A stretch of 64,000 nt of DNA from Mucilaginibacter geliditolerans. Its GTDB lineage: Bacteria > Bacteroidota > Bacteroidia > Sphingobacteriales > Sphingobacteriaceae. The notes beneath the pieces were generated by a model that ran no database searches, was not told the origin of the DNA, and was given only the letters and a program-made list of their open reading frames with translations. The stretch is from positions 434,001-498,000 of the forward strand of contig NZ_JACHBY010000003.1 of the NCBI RefSeq assembly GCF_014200495.1, given 5' to 3'. Made by a program: the position numbers and the translations under genes. Positions 8,840-17,468 of the stretch are shown piece after piece (within the stretch, counting starts at the first letter, position 1; each line of letters begins with the position of its first letter).

Positions 8840-9012
8840 TGTTTTATGGGTGGTAAACAGTTAGATTTTTGTTTGAGTTAAGATTAGGGCGACAGAAAAG
8901 AGGCTTTAAGAGGGGTGGCAATGCGCGATTCCTTCCCTGGGAAATGAGGAGGTAGAGGTTTGATGGACTTTGTTTAACGTTAGTTTAGCGCAGAAACCCC
9001 TCCCTGCCTCAC

Positions 9013-9120
9013 TTAGCGCAAGTCTTGTGCGGTTGCTTGTGTGATGATGACTTGTGATATTAAGATTTAAAGAAGCACAAGTCAGCCATTTCTCTATTCC
9101 TCACACAAGACTTGCGCTAA
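9013..9120. repeat. Nested inverted-repeat element, copy a
   Basis: Outer arms TTAGCGCAAGTCTTGTG (9013-9029) and its exact complement (9104-9120) make a 17-bp perfect inverted repeat. Inside, TGACTTGTG (9048-9056) pairs with CACAAGTCA (9076-9084). Two more copies with the same plan lie at 9199-9306 and 49109-49208. Confidence 0.85.
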
Positions 9121-9198
9121 ACGGAGAGGCAGGGGTTTGATGGACTTTGTTTAACGTTAGTTTAGCGCAGAAACCCCTCCCTGCCTTTGCGCGCTCAC

Positions 9199-9306
9199 TT
9201 AGCGCAAGTCTTGTACGGTTGCTTGTGTGATGATGACTTGTGATATTAAGATTTAAAGAAGCACAAGTCAGCCATTTCTCTATTCCTCACACAAGACTTG
9301 CGCTAA
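9199..9306. repeat. Nested inverted-repeat element, copy b
   Basis: Same plan as copy a, 186 bases downstream. The left outer arm has one change (TTGTA in place of TTGTG), so the outer stem loses its innermost pair. The inner arms are unchanged. Confidence 0.85.
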
Positions 9307-9333
9307 ACGGGGTTTAACGTTAGTTTAGCGCAG

Positions 9334-9398
9334 AAACCCCTCCCTGCCTTTGCGCGCATGCCGCCACACCCCTCCCGTGGGAGGGAATTAAAAAAAAG
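9334..9398 (-). repeat. Dispersed element of the CCCTCCCACGGGAGGGG family, copy 2
   Basis: On the minus strand it begins TTTTAATTCCCTCCCACGGG and ends GGCAGGGAGGGGTTT, the reverse of the copy at 3007-3065. The middle (GTGGCGGCATGCGCGC) is not shared. Confidence 0.65.
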
Positions 9399-9561
9399 CA
9401 AAAATTAATTTTTGCTCGCCTATAGGCACGTAGGTTTTATTGAACCAATTTTATGTTTCAATACCCGCTTTACCTGCACTATATTTCAGGCTAAATGGCT
9501 CAACCTTTTGTCATTATTACTCAATAAGTTGCATTTGCTTTAAAATCTCATATATTAACCG

Positions 9562-9569
9562 TACCTTTG
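9562..9569 (+). promoter_or_regulatory. typA promoter -7 box
   Basis: TACCTTTG is an exact TAnnTTTG match, 24 bases before the typA ATG. Possible -33 elements lie at 9529 (TTG) and 9534 (TTTG); the spacing is not ideal for either. Confidence 0.55.
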
Positions 9570-9593
9570 CGCCAAATTTAGAGGCGCATTTTC

Positions 9594-11405
9594 ATGCAAA
9601 AAATAAGAAACATAGCGATTATCGCTCACGTTGACCACGGTAAGACTACTCTGGTTGATAAAATTCTACATGCTTGTTCAATTTTTAGGGACAACGAATC
9701 AACCGGTGAACTGATACTGGATAACAATGACCTGGAACGCGAACGTGGTATTACCATCGTATCAAAAAACGTTTCGGTAATGTACAAGGATGTTAAGATC
9801 AACATCATTGATACACCTGGTCACGCCGACTTTGGCGGTGAGGTTGAACGTGTATTAAAAATGGCTGACGGCGTTTTGTTACTTTGCGATGCTTTTGAAG
9901 GCGCTATGCCTCAAACCCGTTTCGTAACACAAAAGGCTTTGGCATTAGGCTTAAAACCAATTGTTGTTGTAAACAAGGTTGATAAGGAAAACTGTCGCCC
10001 TGAAGAAGTTTACGAACAAATATTTGAATTGTTCTTCAACCTTGAAGCAACTGAAGACCAACTGGATTTCCCGGTTATCTACGGTTCATCAAAACAAGGC
10101 TGGATGAGCACCGACTGGAAACAACCAACAACTGATATCTTCCCGTTAATGGATGCTATCCTGGAAAACATTCCACCGGCTCCAATAGCTGAAGGTACTT
10201 TGCAAATGCAGATCACTTCGTTAGATTATTCATCTTTCGTAGGTCGTATAGCAGTTGGTCGTGTTGCACGTGGTACTATTAAGGAAAACATGCCGGTATC
10301 ATTGGTTAAACGCGATGGCAGGATCCAGAAATCAAGAATAAAAGAATTATATACCTTTGAAGGCTTAGGTAAAGTTAAAGCTACAGAAGTAAGCTCAGGC
10401 GATATTTGCGCAGTTGTAGGTATTGAAGGTTTTGATATTGGCGATACCATTGCCGATTTTGATAAACCGGAACAACTGGAAGTTATCCATATTGATGAGC
10501 CTACTATGAACATGCTGTTCACCATCAACACTTCACCATTCTTTGGTAAAGAAGGTAAATTTGTTACATCACGCCACTTACGTGACCGTTTGTACAAAGA
10601 GATGGAAAAAAACCTGGCGCTTAAGGTTGTTGAAACCGAATCGCCTGATTCATATTTAGTGTATGGCCGTGGTATTCTCCATTTATCAGTATTGATAGAA
10701 ACTATGCGCCGCGAAGGTTATGAGTTACAGGTAGGCCAGCCACAGGTTATCATCAAAGAAATTGATGGTGTTAAATGTGAGCCGGTTGAAACCCTTATAG
10801 TTGACGTACCGGGCGAAGTTGCCGGTAAAGTTATCGAACTGGTAACACAACGTAAAGGCGACCTGTTAGTAATGGAGCCAAAAGGCGATTTACAGCACTT
10901 AGAATTTGATATCCCTGCACGTGGTATCATCGGCTTACGTAACAACGTATTAACAGCAACAGGTGGCGAAGCTATTATGGCTCACCGCTTTAAAGCATAC
11001 GAACCATGGAAAGGCCAGATCCCGGGCCGTTTAAATGGTGTATTGGTATCAATGGATACTGGTAAAACAACTGCTTTCGCTATTGATAAATTACAGGATC
11101 GTGGTCGTTTCCACATCGATCCGGGAGTTGAAGTTTACGAAGGCCAGGTATTAGGTGAGCACATCCGCGATAACGATTTGGTTATTAACCTTACCAAAGG
11201 CAAGCAGTTAACCAACATGCGTGCATCAGGTAGCGATACCAACGTTCGTATAGCACCTGCTATCAAATTCTCATTAGAAGAATCAATGGAATACATACAG
11301 GCTGATGAGTACATCGAAGTTACGCCGCAAAGTATCCGCTTACGTAAGATCTATCTGAATGAAAACGAAAGAAGGATCAACGCTAAGAAATTCCAATCGC
11401 AATAA
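9594..11405 (+). CDS. typA: Ribosome-associated translational GTPase TypA/BipA
   Basis: 603 residues, the normal family length. G1 AHVDHGKTT (about 11-19), the G2 region RERGITI, G3 DTPGHADF and G4 NKVDK are intact. EF-G-like domains follow and then the BipA-specific C-terminal domain (LEFDIPARGIIGLR). It binds the 70S ribosome and is involved in assembly or stress adaptation. The gene stands alone, with its own TAnnTTTG promoter and a strong terminator. Its codon use is smooth and typical of a highly expressed gene. Confidence 0.96.
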   Translation: MQKIRNIAIIAHVDHGKTTLVDKILHACSIFRDNESTGELILDNNDLERERGITIVSKNVSVMYKDVKINIIDTPGHADFGGEVERVLKMADGVLLLCDAFEGAMPQTRFVTQKALALGLKPIVVVNKVDKENCRPEEVYEQIFELFFNLEATEDQLDFPVIYGSSKQGWMSTDWKQPTTDIFPLMDAILENIPPAPIAEGTLQMQITSLDYSSFVGRIAVGRVARGTIKENMPVSLVKRDGRIQKSRIKELYTFEGLGKVKATEVSSGDICAVVGIEGFDIGDTIADFDKPEQLEVIHIDEPTMNMLFTINTSPFFGKEGKFVTSRHLRDRLYKEMEKNLALKVVETESPDSYLVYGRGILHLSVLIETMRREGYELQVGQPQVIIKEIDGVKCEPVETLIVDVPGEVAGKVIELVTQRKGDLLVMEPKGDLQHLEFDIPARGIIGLRNNVLTATGGEAIMAHRFKAYEPWKGQIPGRLNGVLVSMDTGKTTAFAIDKLQDRGRFHIDPGVEVYEGQVLGEHIRDNDLVINLTKGKQLTNMRASGSDTNVRIAPAIKFSLEESMEYIQADEYIEVTPQSIRLRKIYLNENERRINAKKFQSQ

Positions 11406-11429
11406 TATATTGCTGAATTGAAATAGAAT

Positions 11430-11464
11430 AAAGAGGCAAGCATTTATGTTTGCCTCTTTTTATA
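11430..11464 (+). terminator. Rho-independent terminator of typA
   Basis: A 10-bp stem, AAAGAGGCAA (11430-11439) with TTGCCTCTTT (11450-11459), followed by a T-rich tail, 24 bases after the typA stop. Confidence 0.85.
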
Positions 11465-11538
11465 ATTATTATGTTTATTTGCGTAGTTATATAAATAATA
11501 ACTATATTGAACTCCCTAAAATCTTATTAGCATTTAAA

Positions 11539-12543
11539 ATGAAAAAACTTTTACTCTTATTAGCAATTGCAACTGCTGCTTTTGTATCATGTACAAAAAA
11601 CAACGGCCCTGGTGCGCCTAAAGACAGGCTTAAAGCCATATTATTAGGCCAGGATACACTGCAACTATACGTTGGCGAAACCAGGCAAGTGCCTATTACT
11701 CTTTCGCCATCAAATTATGGCATTGATTCAATTAAATGGAAATCATCTGATACTACTATTATATCTATTTCAAAAACAGGTTTATTGTCGGCAAAAAAGG
11801 TGGGTTCTTCAATAGTTTCTGTAAGTAACTTAACCAATACCATATCAGTAAATTGCCTTATAACGGTTGTGCCCGCACCTATTGATAGTTTGAAACTGGG
11901 CCTGTTAGCTTATTATCCTTTTAATAATAGCGCGGCGGATATGTCGGGTAATGGCTATAATGGCATTAATAATGGCGCTACCCCGGTTGCTGACCGTAAT
12001 GGCGTTGCCAACGCGGCATATTATTTTGATGGAACTAACAGCAATATTGATATTGGTGATGTGAATGCGCTTAGGCTGAACAATACAGATTATACGATCA
12101 ATGTGTGGATTAACTCAAGTCAGTTAAGTTCAGATATCGCAAGCGTGATATTATGTAAAAGAACAAACACCGCTTATGGTTATGCTTTAAGTATTACCGG
12201 TAGCATGCAAAGCCGCGGCGCGGGATTAGTTTCATACGGGCCAGGTGGTGGATTTGATAGTTTTTGGGGCGTAAATAAAATTGTACCAGGCAAGTGGTAT
12301 ATGATCACTATAATGTATAGCCTGGCAGATCATCAAGTCAAATCTTATATAAACGGAGTTTATGATAATGCGTCAGATACGAATATGGTATCACCCAATT
12401 CTGATGCAAGCTTTTATATAGGGTCTGATAATCCCAACAATGGCAGCTATTATTTCTTTAATGGCAATCTGGACGATATAAGGATATATAACCGGAAATT
12501 AAGTGCCAATGAGTTATCGAAATTATACCAAAGACCAAATTAA
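11539..12543 (+). CDS. Lipoprotein with Ig-like (Big_2) and LamG domains
   Basis: I place the start at the ATG at 11539, not the in-frame ATG at 11446 that falls in the typA terminator. This gives MKKLLLLLAIATAAFVSC, a lipoprotein signal with Cys18 as the lipidated residue. Residues about 45-115 look like a bacterial Ig-like Big_2 domain (QLYVGETRQVPITLSPS ... GLLSAKKVGSSIVSV). Residues about 130-330 are a concanavalin-like LamG domain (YYPFNNSAADMSGNG ... DDIRIYNRKLS). It is probably an exported glycan- or matrix-binding protein. The ligand is unknown. The gene is framed by terminators on both sides. Confidence 0.85.
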   Translation: MKKLLLLLAIATAAFVSCTKNNGPGAPKDRLKAILLGQDTLQLYVGETRQVPITLSPSNYGIDSIKWKSSDTTIISISKTGLLSAKKVGSSIVSVSNLTNTISVNCLITVVPAPIDSLKLGLLAYYPFNNSAADMSGNGYNGINNGATPVADRNGVANAAYYFDGTNSNIDIGDVNALRLNNTDYTINVWINSSQLSSDIASVILCKRTNTAYGYALSITGSMQSRGAGLVSYGPGGGFDSFWGVNKIVPGKWYMITIMYSLADHQVKSYINGVYDNASDTNMVSPNSDASFYIGSDNPNNGSYYFFNGNLDDIRIYNRKLSANELSKLYQRPN

Positions 12544-12571
12544 CATATAGACTAGTAAAGCACGATATTTG

Positions 12572-12614
12572 ACTGCAATATAAAGCGCTGAAGTTTTATA
12601 TTGCAGTTTTTTTA
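12572..12614 (+). terminator. Rho-independent terminator
   Basis: A 13-bp stem, ACTGCAATATAAA (12572-12584) with its complement (12595-12607), then a run of T. The next gene's ATG is only four bases beyond, so that gene must use a promoter inside or upstream of this hairpin, or read-through. Confidence 0.85.
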
Positions 12615-12617
12615 TAA

Positions 12618-13607
12618 ATGGTAGAAAGCAAAGTTTGTATTGTTATAGTTACTTATGGCGACCGGCTTAAGTTTTTAGTGCAGGTAGTTGAACGGGTGTT
12701 GTCTTTTAACCAGGTAACTAAGGTAGTAGTAGTGAACAATGCATCAATATCAGCCCTGAATTTTACTGACCCACGGGTACTATTATTAAATAATTCAGTA
12801 AATGAAGGTTCGGCAGGCGGATACCACAAGGGCATAAAATATGCTTTTGAGCATGTTGAATGTGACTTTATATGGCTGTTGGATGATGATAATTTACCTG
12901 AAGATACTAGCCTTGATAAACTATTGGAGAAATGGCAAATAATTGAGGGTGCTGATAATAAAAAAGCACTATTCTGCCTGCGCGATGACAGGGCTGTACA
13001 TGTAAAAATTGCCAAAGGCGCTAGCCCCAAACGCTATTACCTGGTTGCTGACAATTTTTTAGGCTTTCATCTTTTCAGGATATTTTACAATCAATACTAT
13101 AAGTTTACTGATAAATTTAAAAAAACCGGAGAATATAAAGAGCAGGTTACTATGCCCTATGTCCCTTACGGGGGATTATTACTACATAAAAGTTTGATAG
13201 CAGATATTGGTTATCCTGATGAGCGATTTTTCTTATATGTTGATGATTCGGAATATTCATACCGTATCACACAGAACGGAGGCATTATCTGGCTCATCCC
13301 AGCTTGTAAAGTAATTGACATTGATAAATCACAGGGCATCAATTATAAAAAAAGACTGTTCCACTCACAACTGTTGGATGAATGGAACTTTCGCACCTAT
13401 TACCATGTACGCAACCGCATGTCTTTTTATTCGCGGGTGGCAATCAAAAATAAATTTATGTTCACAGTAAATAAGGTTTTATATTTGGCGTATCTGCAGG
13501 CAATAAGTGTGGTAAGCTCAAAACAATCAGCATACAAAAAACTTTTAGCGGCAGTTAATGATGGCCTTACAGGCAATTTAGGAAAAGCAAATCCGGAGAA
13601 ATTTTAA
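12618..13607 (+). CDS. Glycosyltransferase family 2
   Basis: 329 residues. The start CIVIVTYGDRLKFL is the GT-A nucleotide-binding strand. WLLDDDNLP carries the metal-binding acidic triplet (D89-D91). NEGSAGGYHKGIKYA resembles rhamnosyl- and galactofuranosyl-type GT2 enzymes. The middle part has FLYVDDSEYSYR, matching the second acidic motif. It is the first gene of a plus-strand glycan cluster, and its stop codon overlaps the next ATG by one base. The sugar transferred is unknown. Confidence 0.85.
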   Translation: MVESKVCIVIVTYGDRLKFLVQVVERVLSFNQVTKVVVVNNASISALNFTDPRVLLLNNSVNEGSAGGYHKGIKYAFEHVECDFIWLLDDDNLPEDTSLDKLLEKWQIIEGADNKKALFCLRDDRAVHVKIAKGASPKRYYLVADNFLGFHLFRIFYNQYYKFTDKFKKTGEYKEQVTMPYVPYGGLLLHKSLIADIGYPDERFFLYVDDSEYSYRITQNGGIIWLIPACKVIDIDKSQGINYKKRLFHSQLLDEWNFRTYYHVRNRMSFYSRVAIKNKFMFTVNKVLYLAYLQAISVVSSKQSAYKKLLAAVNDGLTGNLGKANPEKF

Positions 13608-14344
13608 TGAGTGAATTAAAGAGATATGACATGATACAACAATGTATAGATGTTATTAAAAAGAAAAAAGATAAAGTAAATTACGTTGAAGTTGGTGTAC
13701 AAACCGGTTTTTGTTTTTTTAAAATAAAGGCTGATAATAAAATTGCTGTCGACCCTGATTTTATAATCAAGCTTAAAAATAAGATAAAAGCCTACATCAA
13801 AAATTTTTCAAACTTTAACAATAAATTCTTCGAGCTAACCAGCGATGATTTTTTTGAACAGCAGGGCGAATATTTAAAAGCTATTGGTGGCATTGATGTT
13901 ATTTTTATTGACGGCCTGCACTTATATGAGCAGGTAGTTACTGATATCGAAAATTCATTAAAATACCTTAATAAAGGCGGTGTAATTTTAGTGCATGACT
14001 GTAACCCGCTAAACGCTAACGCGGCTGTACGTGCCTACACATCTCAGGAAGTAATTGATATGAATCTGCCAGGCTACGACTATATCTGGAACGGTGATGT
14101 TTTTAAAGCCATTGTTAAATTTCGCGCCACCAGGACTGATCTTGATATAATAGTGATCAACTCCGACCATGGTGTTGGTATAATAAAAACAGGTACTAAT
14201 AAAAATATACTGCCGCTTACCGTTGAGCAGGTAAATGAACTAAATTACCAGGAACTGGAAAAGAACCGCGAAGCTTACCTGAACTTAAAAGCTCCGGCAT
14301 ATTTTTCAACGTTTATTAATGAATTAAAGGGTGAAACTGTTTAA
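13607..14344 (+). CDS. Class I SAM-dependent methyltransferase (Methyltransf_24 type)
   Basis: 245 residues. YVEVGVQTGFCF is motif I. VIFIDGLHLYEQVVTDIE and GGVILVHDCNP are characteristic of the Methyltransf_24 group found in glycan clusters. The ATG overlaps the upstream GT2 stop (TAATG), which indicates translational coupling. It is likely to methylate a sugar or another part of the repeat unit built by the neighbouring transferases. I cannot tell which hydroxyl. Confidence 0.8.
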   Translation: MSELKRYDMIQQCIDVIKKKKDKVNYVEVGVQTGFCFFKIKADNKIAVDPDFIIKLKNKIKAYIKNFSNFNNKFFELTSDDFFEQQGEYLKAIGGIDVIFIDGLHLYEQVVTDIENSLKYLNKGGVILVHDCNPLNANAAVRAYTSQEVIDMNLPGYDYIWNGDVFKAIVKFRATRTDLDIIVINSDHGVGIIKTGTNKNILPLTVEQVNELNYQELEKNREAYLNLKAPAYFSTFINELKGETV

Positions 14345-14384
14345 CAACGCGGTTTCCCTGATATGCTAAAGCTATAATCCAACA

Positions 14385-15881
14385 ATGGGCATAGTAAAAA
14401 AGCAGGCGTATAAAAATACCATCGTATCATACGCTGGTATGGTTATCGCGTATATTAATACTGTTTTATTATTCCCCAGGATAGTTGGTGATGAGGGGTA
14501 CGGTTTTTATAACCTCATTATAAGCGTTTCGGTATTGTACTCGCTTATAGCCTCAATGGGGGTACCCGGTATAATTAGTAAATATTTCACTTTTTATCGA
14601 ACCGAAGATAAACGGCACAATAATTTTTTACACTGGACTGCATGGGTCGGTTTACTTGGGTTTGCCGGTGCAACTATTTTGTATGTTGTTTTTAAACCTG
14701 TTATTTCATCAGCATATGTAAAGAACTCCCCATTATTTATCAGGTATTATTATTACATGATACCGATGGCTCTTTTTGTTATTGCGTTTAACTTTTTGGA
14801 GATGATGGGCCGGGTGATCTATAAGAACATCTTCTCAAATATTTTGCAAAATGTGGTCTTGCGCCTATTAACAACGTTGCTGTTAATAATGATAGCCTTA
14901 AAATGGATCAGTTTTAACGATTTTGTCTTCCTGTATATTGGCGCAAATGGGTTAATATCCTTACTGCTGCTAATCAGTCTTATCTTGTCGGGGCAATTCT
15001 CTCACCGGTTAAGCGATCAAAAGGTTGATAGGGTGCAAAAAAAAGAGATCTTAAATTTTGGACTGTATACCCTTACCGCAAGTGTTATATATGTGCTTTT
15101 GCAAAAAATTGATACGCTGATGCTAAGCTCAATGGCTGGTGATGCTGTTCAGGGTGTTTATAGCTGGTATTTTAATATTGCCATAGTTATCAGCGTGCCT
15201 GCACAAGCGTTAAGCAGAACAACTTACACCATTGTTGCTGATTCATGGCGGGCAAAAAACATGGCAAATATTAGCGAAGTTTACAGTAAGACCTCGTTAA
15301 TACAGATGCTGGTCGGTTGTTTATTGTTTGTTGGTATTTTTATTAATAAAGAAAATTTATTTGCTATCGCCCACAATAAACAATTTACCGACCCGCAATA
15401 TTTCACCCTGTTTATAGTAATAGGAATTGGCTTTTTGGTGGATATTACAGGCGGGTTAAATTCATACATTATCAGCACCTCACACAAATATCGTTTAAAT
15501 ACCATGTTTGCTGTAATAGCCACTGTTTTATGCGTAGGACTGGATTACTGGCTTATTCCAATTTATAAAGGTTTGGGGGCAGCTATTGCTTACCTGGCAT
15601 CCATAACTATGTTTAACTTTTGTACATGGTTTTATATTAAATACCGTTTTAAAATGCAGCCATTTACATATAAACATCTTGTTGTTATTATAATAGCTGC
15701 AATAAGTTTTGTCGCAGGCAAATATTTCTGGCGAATGCCAAACTTATTTTTGGATATAGCCGTAAGGAGCCTATTTACCGCAACTATTTACGGCTTGCTT
15801 ACCTACTATTTCAATATATCTAAGGATGTAAACGACAAAGTAGACAGCTATCTGAATAAAGTATTAAAGCTTATTAAATAG
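14385..15881 (+). CDS. Oligosaccharide flippase (Wzx-like, MOP superfamily)
   Basis: 498 residues, almost entirely hydrophobic, with roughly 14 membrane helices. The start VSYAGMVIAYINTVLLFPRI and the internal LYTLTASVIYVLLQKID follow the polysaccharide biosynthesis/MVF pattern. It would move a lipid-linked oligosaccharide across the inner membrane. It lies 40 bases after the methyltransferase, between two glycosyltransferases. No Wzy-like polymerase or chain-length regulator is visible in the same group. Confidence 0.85.
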   Translation: MGIVKKQAYKNTIVSYAGMVIAYINTVLLFPRIVGDEGYGFYNLIISVSVLYSLIASMGVPGIISKYFTFYRTEDKRHNNFLHWTAWVGLLGFAGATILYVVFKPVISSAYVKNSPLFIRYYYYMIPMALFVIAFNFLEMMGRVIYKNIFSNILQNVVLRLLTTLLLIMIALKWISFNDFVFLYIGANGLISLLLLISLILSGQFSHRLSDQKVDRVQKKEILNFGLYTLTASVIYVLLQKIDTLMLSSMAGDAVQGVYSWYFNIAIVISVPAQALSRTTYTIVADSWRAKNMANISEVYSKTSLIQMLVGCLLFVGIFINKENLFAIAHNKQFTDPQYFTLFIVIGIGFLVDITGGLNSYIISTSHKYRLNTMFAVIATVLCVGLDYWLIPIYKGLGAAIAYLASITMFNFCTWFYIKYRFKMQPFTYKHLVVIIIAAISFVAGKYFWRMPNLFLDIAVRSLFTATIYGLLTYYFNISKDVNDKVDSYLNKVLKLIK

Positions 15882-15936
15882 CGGCTTGTTTTAAGTAGAT
15901 AAAACCAAACATTTAAAGCAGTTACTACATAAGTTT

Positions 15937-15968
15937 TTTGAAATTCTGCGCTTATAATTTTACTTTCG
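15937..15968 (+). promoter_or_regulatory. Promoter for the second GT of the cluster
   Basis: TTTG (15937-15940), a 20-bp spacer and TACTTTCG (15961-15968), one mismatch from TAnnTTTG. Transcription would start about 20-25 bases before the ATG at 15996, so this gene may be controlled separately from the flippase. Confidence 0.5.
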
Positions 15969-15995
15969 TTGCATCATTTAAACCGGTTATAAAAA

Positions 15996-16913
15996 ATGCA
16001 GAACCTTGCCCCGATAGCTCTATTTGTTTATAACCGGCCCGACCATACCCGTCGCACCTTAAACTATTTGCAGAAGAATGTACTGGCCGAGGAATCACGG
16101 CTTTTTATCTTCTCTGATGGTGCTAAAACTGATGCCGATCAGGCCAAAGTTGAGCAGGTAAGGCAGCTGGCTAAGGAGGTAACAGGTTTTAAATCGGTTA
16201 AGGTAGTTAACAGCAAGCAAAATAAAGGACTGGCAAATTCTATTATTGATGGAGTAAGTCAGCTGATAAAGGAATATGGCAAGGTGATTGTTTTTGAAGA
16301 TGACCTGCTTTCATCGCCCTATACCCTCGAATATTTTAACGAAGCGCTTACCCGCTATGCCGCCGAAGAAAAAGTAATGCACATCGGCGCCTATATGTTC
16401 GATCTGGACGATAAAAACCTGCCCGAAACATTCTTCTACCGCATTGCCACCAGCTGGGGATGGGCAACCTGGGCACGTGCCTGGAAAGATTTTGAACCGG
16501 ATATTGACAAGCTTACCCATCAGTTCGATAAGCAGAAGATCCACCAGTTCTCCATTGATGGCACCATGAATTTTTGGAAACAGATGCAGGAGTTTAAAAC
16601 AGGCAAAAACAATTCCTGGGCAATACGCTGGTACGCATCCATATTTTTAAATGGCGGTTTAACACTCAACCCATCGCACTCACTAGTGCATAACATCGGG
16701 CACGACGGCACGGGGGTACACTCCAACATCGAAAATACCTACCAGGTAAAGATCGCCCAAAAACCTGTTAAGCAATTCCCGACTATCATTAAGGAAGATG
16801 AACAGGCTCACCAGGCAATTCGCTCATTCTTAAAGAACCGCAAAGGAAGTTTAATGAAGCGGGGAATTGTGTTTATAAAGCAGCTTCGGGTAAGGTATTT
16901 TATAAAAAAATAA
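15996..16913 (+). CDS. Glycosyltransferase (GT-A fold, family 2-like)
   Basis: 305 residues. PIALFVYNRPDHTRRTL starts the GT-A fold. VIVFEDDLLSSP contains the metal-binding EDD (101-103). IATSWGWATWARAWKDF is typical of a Bacteroidota group of putative sugar transferases distantly like N-acetylglucosaminyltransferase I. It follows the flippase by 114 bases with its own candidate promoter. It is probably part of the same glycan pathway. The donor and acceptor are unknown. Confidence 0.8.
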   Translation: MQNLAPIALFVYNRPDHTRRTLNYLQKNVLAEESRLFIFSDGAKTDADQAKVEQVRQLAKEVTGFKSVKVVNSKQNKGLANSIIDGVSQLIKEYGKVIVFEDDLLSSPYTLEYFNEALTRYAAEEKVMHIGAYMFDLDDKNLPETFFYRIATSWGWATWARAWKDFEPDIDKLTHQFDKQKIHQFSIDGTMNFWKQMQEFKTGKNNSWAIRWYASIFLNGGLTLNPSHSLVHNIGHDGTGVHSNIENTYQVKIAQKPVKQFPTIIKEDEQAHQAIRSFLKNRKGSLMKRGIVFIKQLRVRYFIKK

Positions 16914-16961
16914 AAAACCGGGTGTAATTGAAATAACGCGTGCACGCTTTTTAAAGCAGAA

Positions 16962-17468
16962 TTACCCTTCTTTTTCAATCAAACAAACGGCATAGGCAAC
17001 AATACCTTCCTCGCGGCCTATAAAGCCTAATTGCTCGTTGGTAGTGGCTTTAATGGAGATATCTTCCTCACTTATACCTGCCGCTTTGGCAATATTAGCC
17101 TGCATGGCTGGGATATGGGGATTTATTTTGGGTGCTTCAAGACATACCATGGCATCAATATTACCTATTTGCCAGCCCTTTTCTTTTAACAGTACTACAA
17201 CATGCTGCAATAATATCAGGCTGCTGATGCCTTTCCAACGGTCATCCTTATTGGAGAAATGATAGCCGATATCACGCAGATTAGCGGCACCCAGCAACGC
17301 ATCACAAATGGCATGCAACAACACATCGGCATCAGAATGACCAAACGCACCGGAGTGGTGTTCAAGGTTTACGCCACCTAAAACAAATGGATGCTGCTCC
17401 CTTAACTGGTGCACATCAAAACCAAAACCTACTTTTATTTTTGCCACCTTATTACTTAGTGCCGCCAA
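16962..17468 (-). CDS. ispF: 2-C-methyl-D-erythritol 2,4-cyclodiphosphate synthase
   Basis: 168 residues. It carries out the fifth step of the MEP isoprenoid pathway. The motifs are VGFGFDVHQL (zinc ligands Asp18 and His20), GHSDADVLLHAICDALLGA (His52) and ATTNEQLGFIGREEGI. It overlaps the end of porV by 17 bases, so the two are co-transcribed. The first ATG gives ten residues more than most homologues, and no later ATG precedes the core. Other MEP genes are not in this window. Confidence 0.95.
   Translation of the reverse strand: MAALSNKVAKIKVGFGFDVHQLREQHPFVLGGVNLEHHSGAFGHSDADVLLHAICDALLGAANLRDIGYHFSNKDDRWKGISSLILLQHVVVLLKEKGWQIGNIDAMVCLEAPKINPHIPAMQANIAKAAGISEEDISIKATTNEQLGFIGREEGIVAYAVCLIEKEG

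Larger units (their letters stand above)
8959..9398. repeat. Tandem/inverted repeat array
   Basis: A unit beginning TTTGATGGACTTTGTTTAAC recurs with a 177-bp period (TGATGGACTT at 8961 and 9138). A third, truncated copy of its TTTAACGTTAG block follows at 9313. Each full unit contains a nested inverted-repeat element (9013-9120 and 9199-9306). The array ends in a reverse copy of the CCCTCCCACGGGAGGGG element (9334-9398). The two units are almost identical, which suggests recent duplication. Confidence 0.85.
8763..9593. other. Gene-free 831-bp stretch with a repeat array
   Basis: No coding sequence was recognised. It holds the aqpZ promoter at its left end, a tandem and inverted repeat array (about 8959-9398), and the typA promoter at its right end. 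Confidence 0.75.

Noticed and set aside
11446..11538. Earlier ATG for the LamG lipoprotein
   Set aside because: It lies in the typA terminator and would put the lipoprotein signal inside the protein.
16962..17468. Chance that ispF is fused to ispD
   Set aside because: The length (168 residues) and start show ispF alone; no IspD motif was seen.
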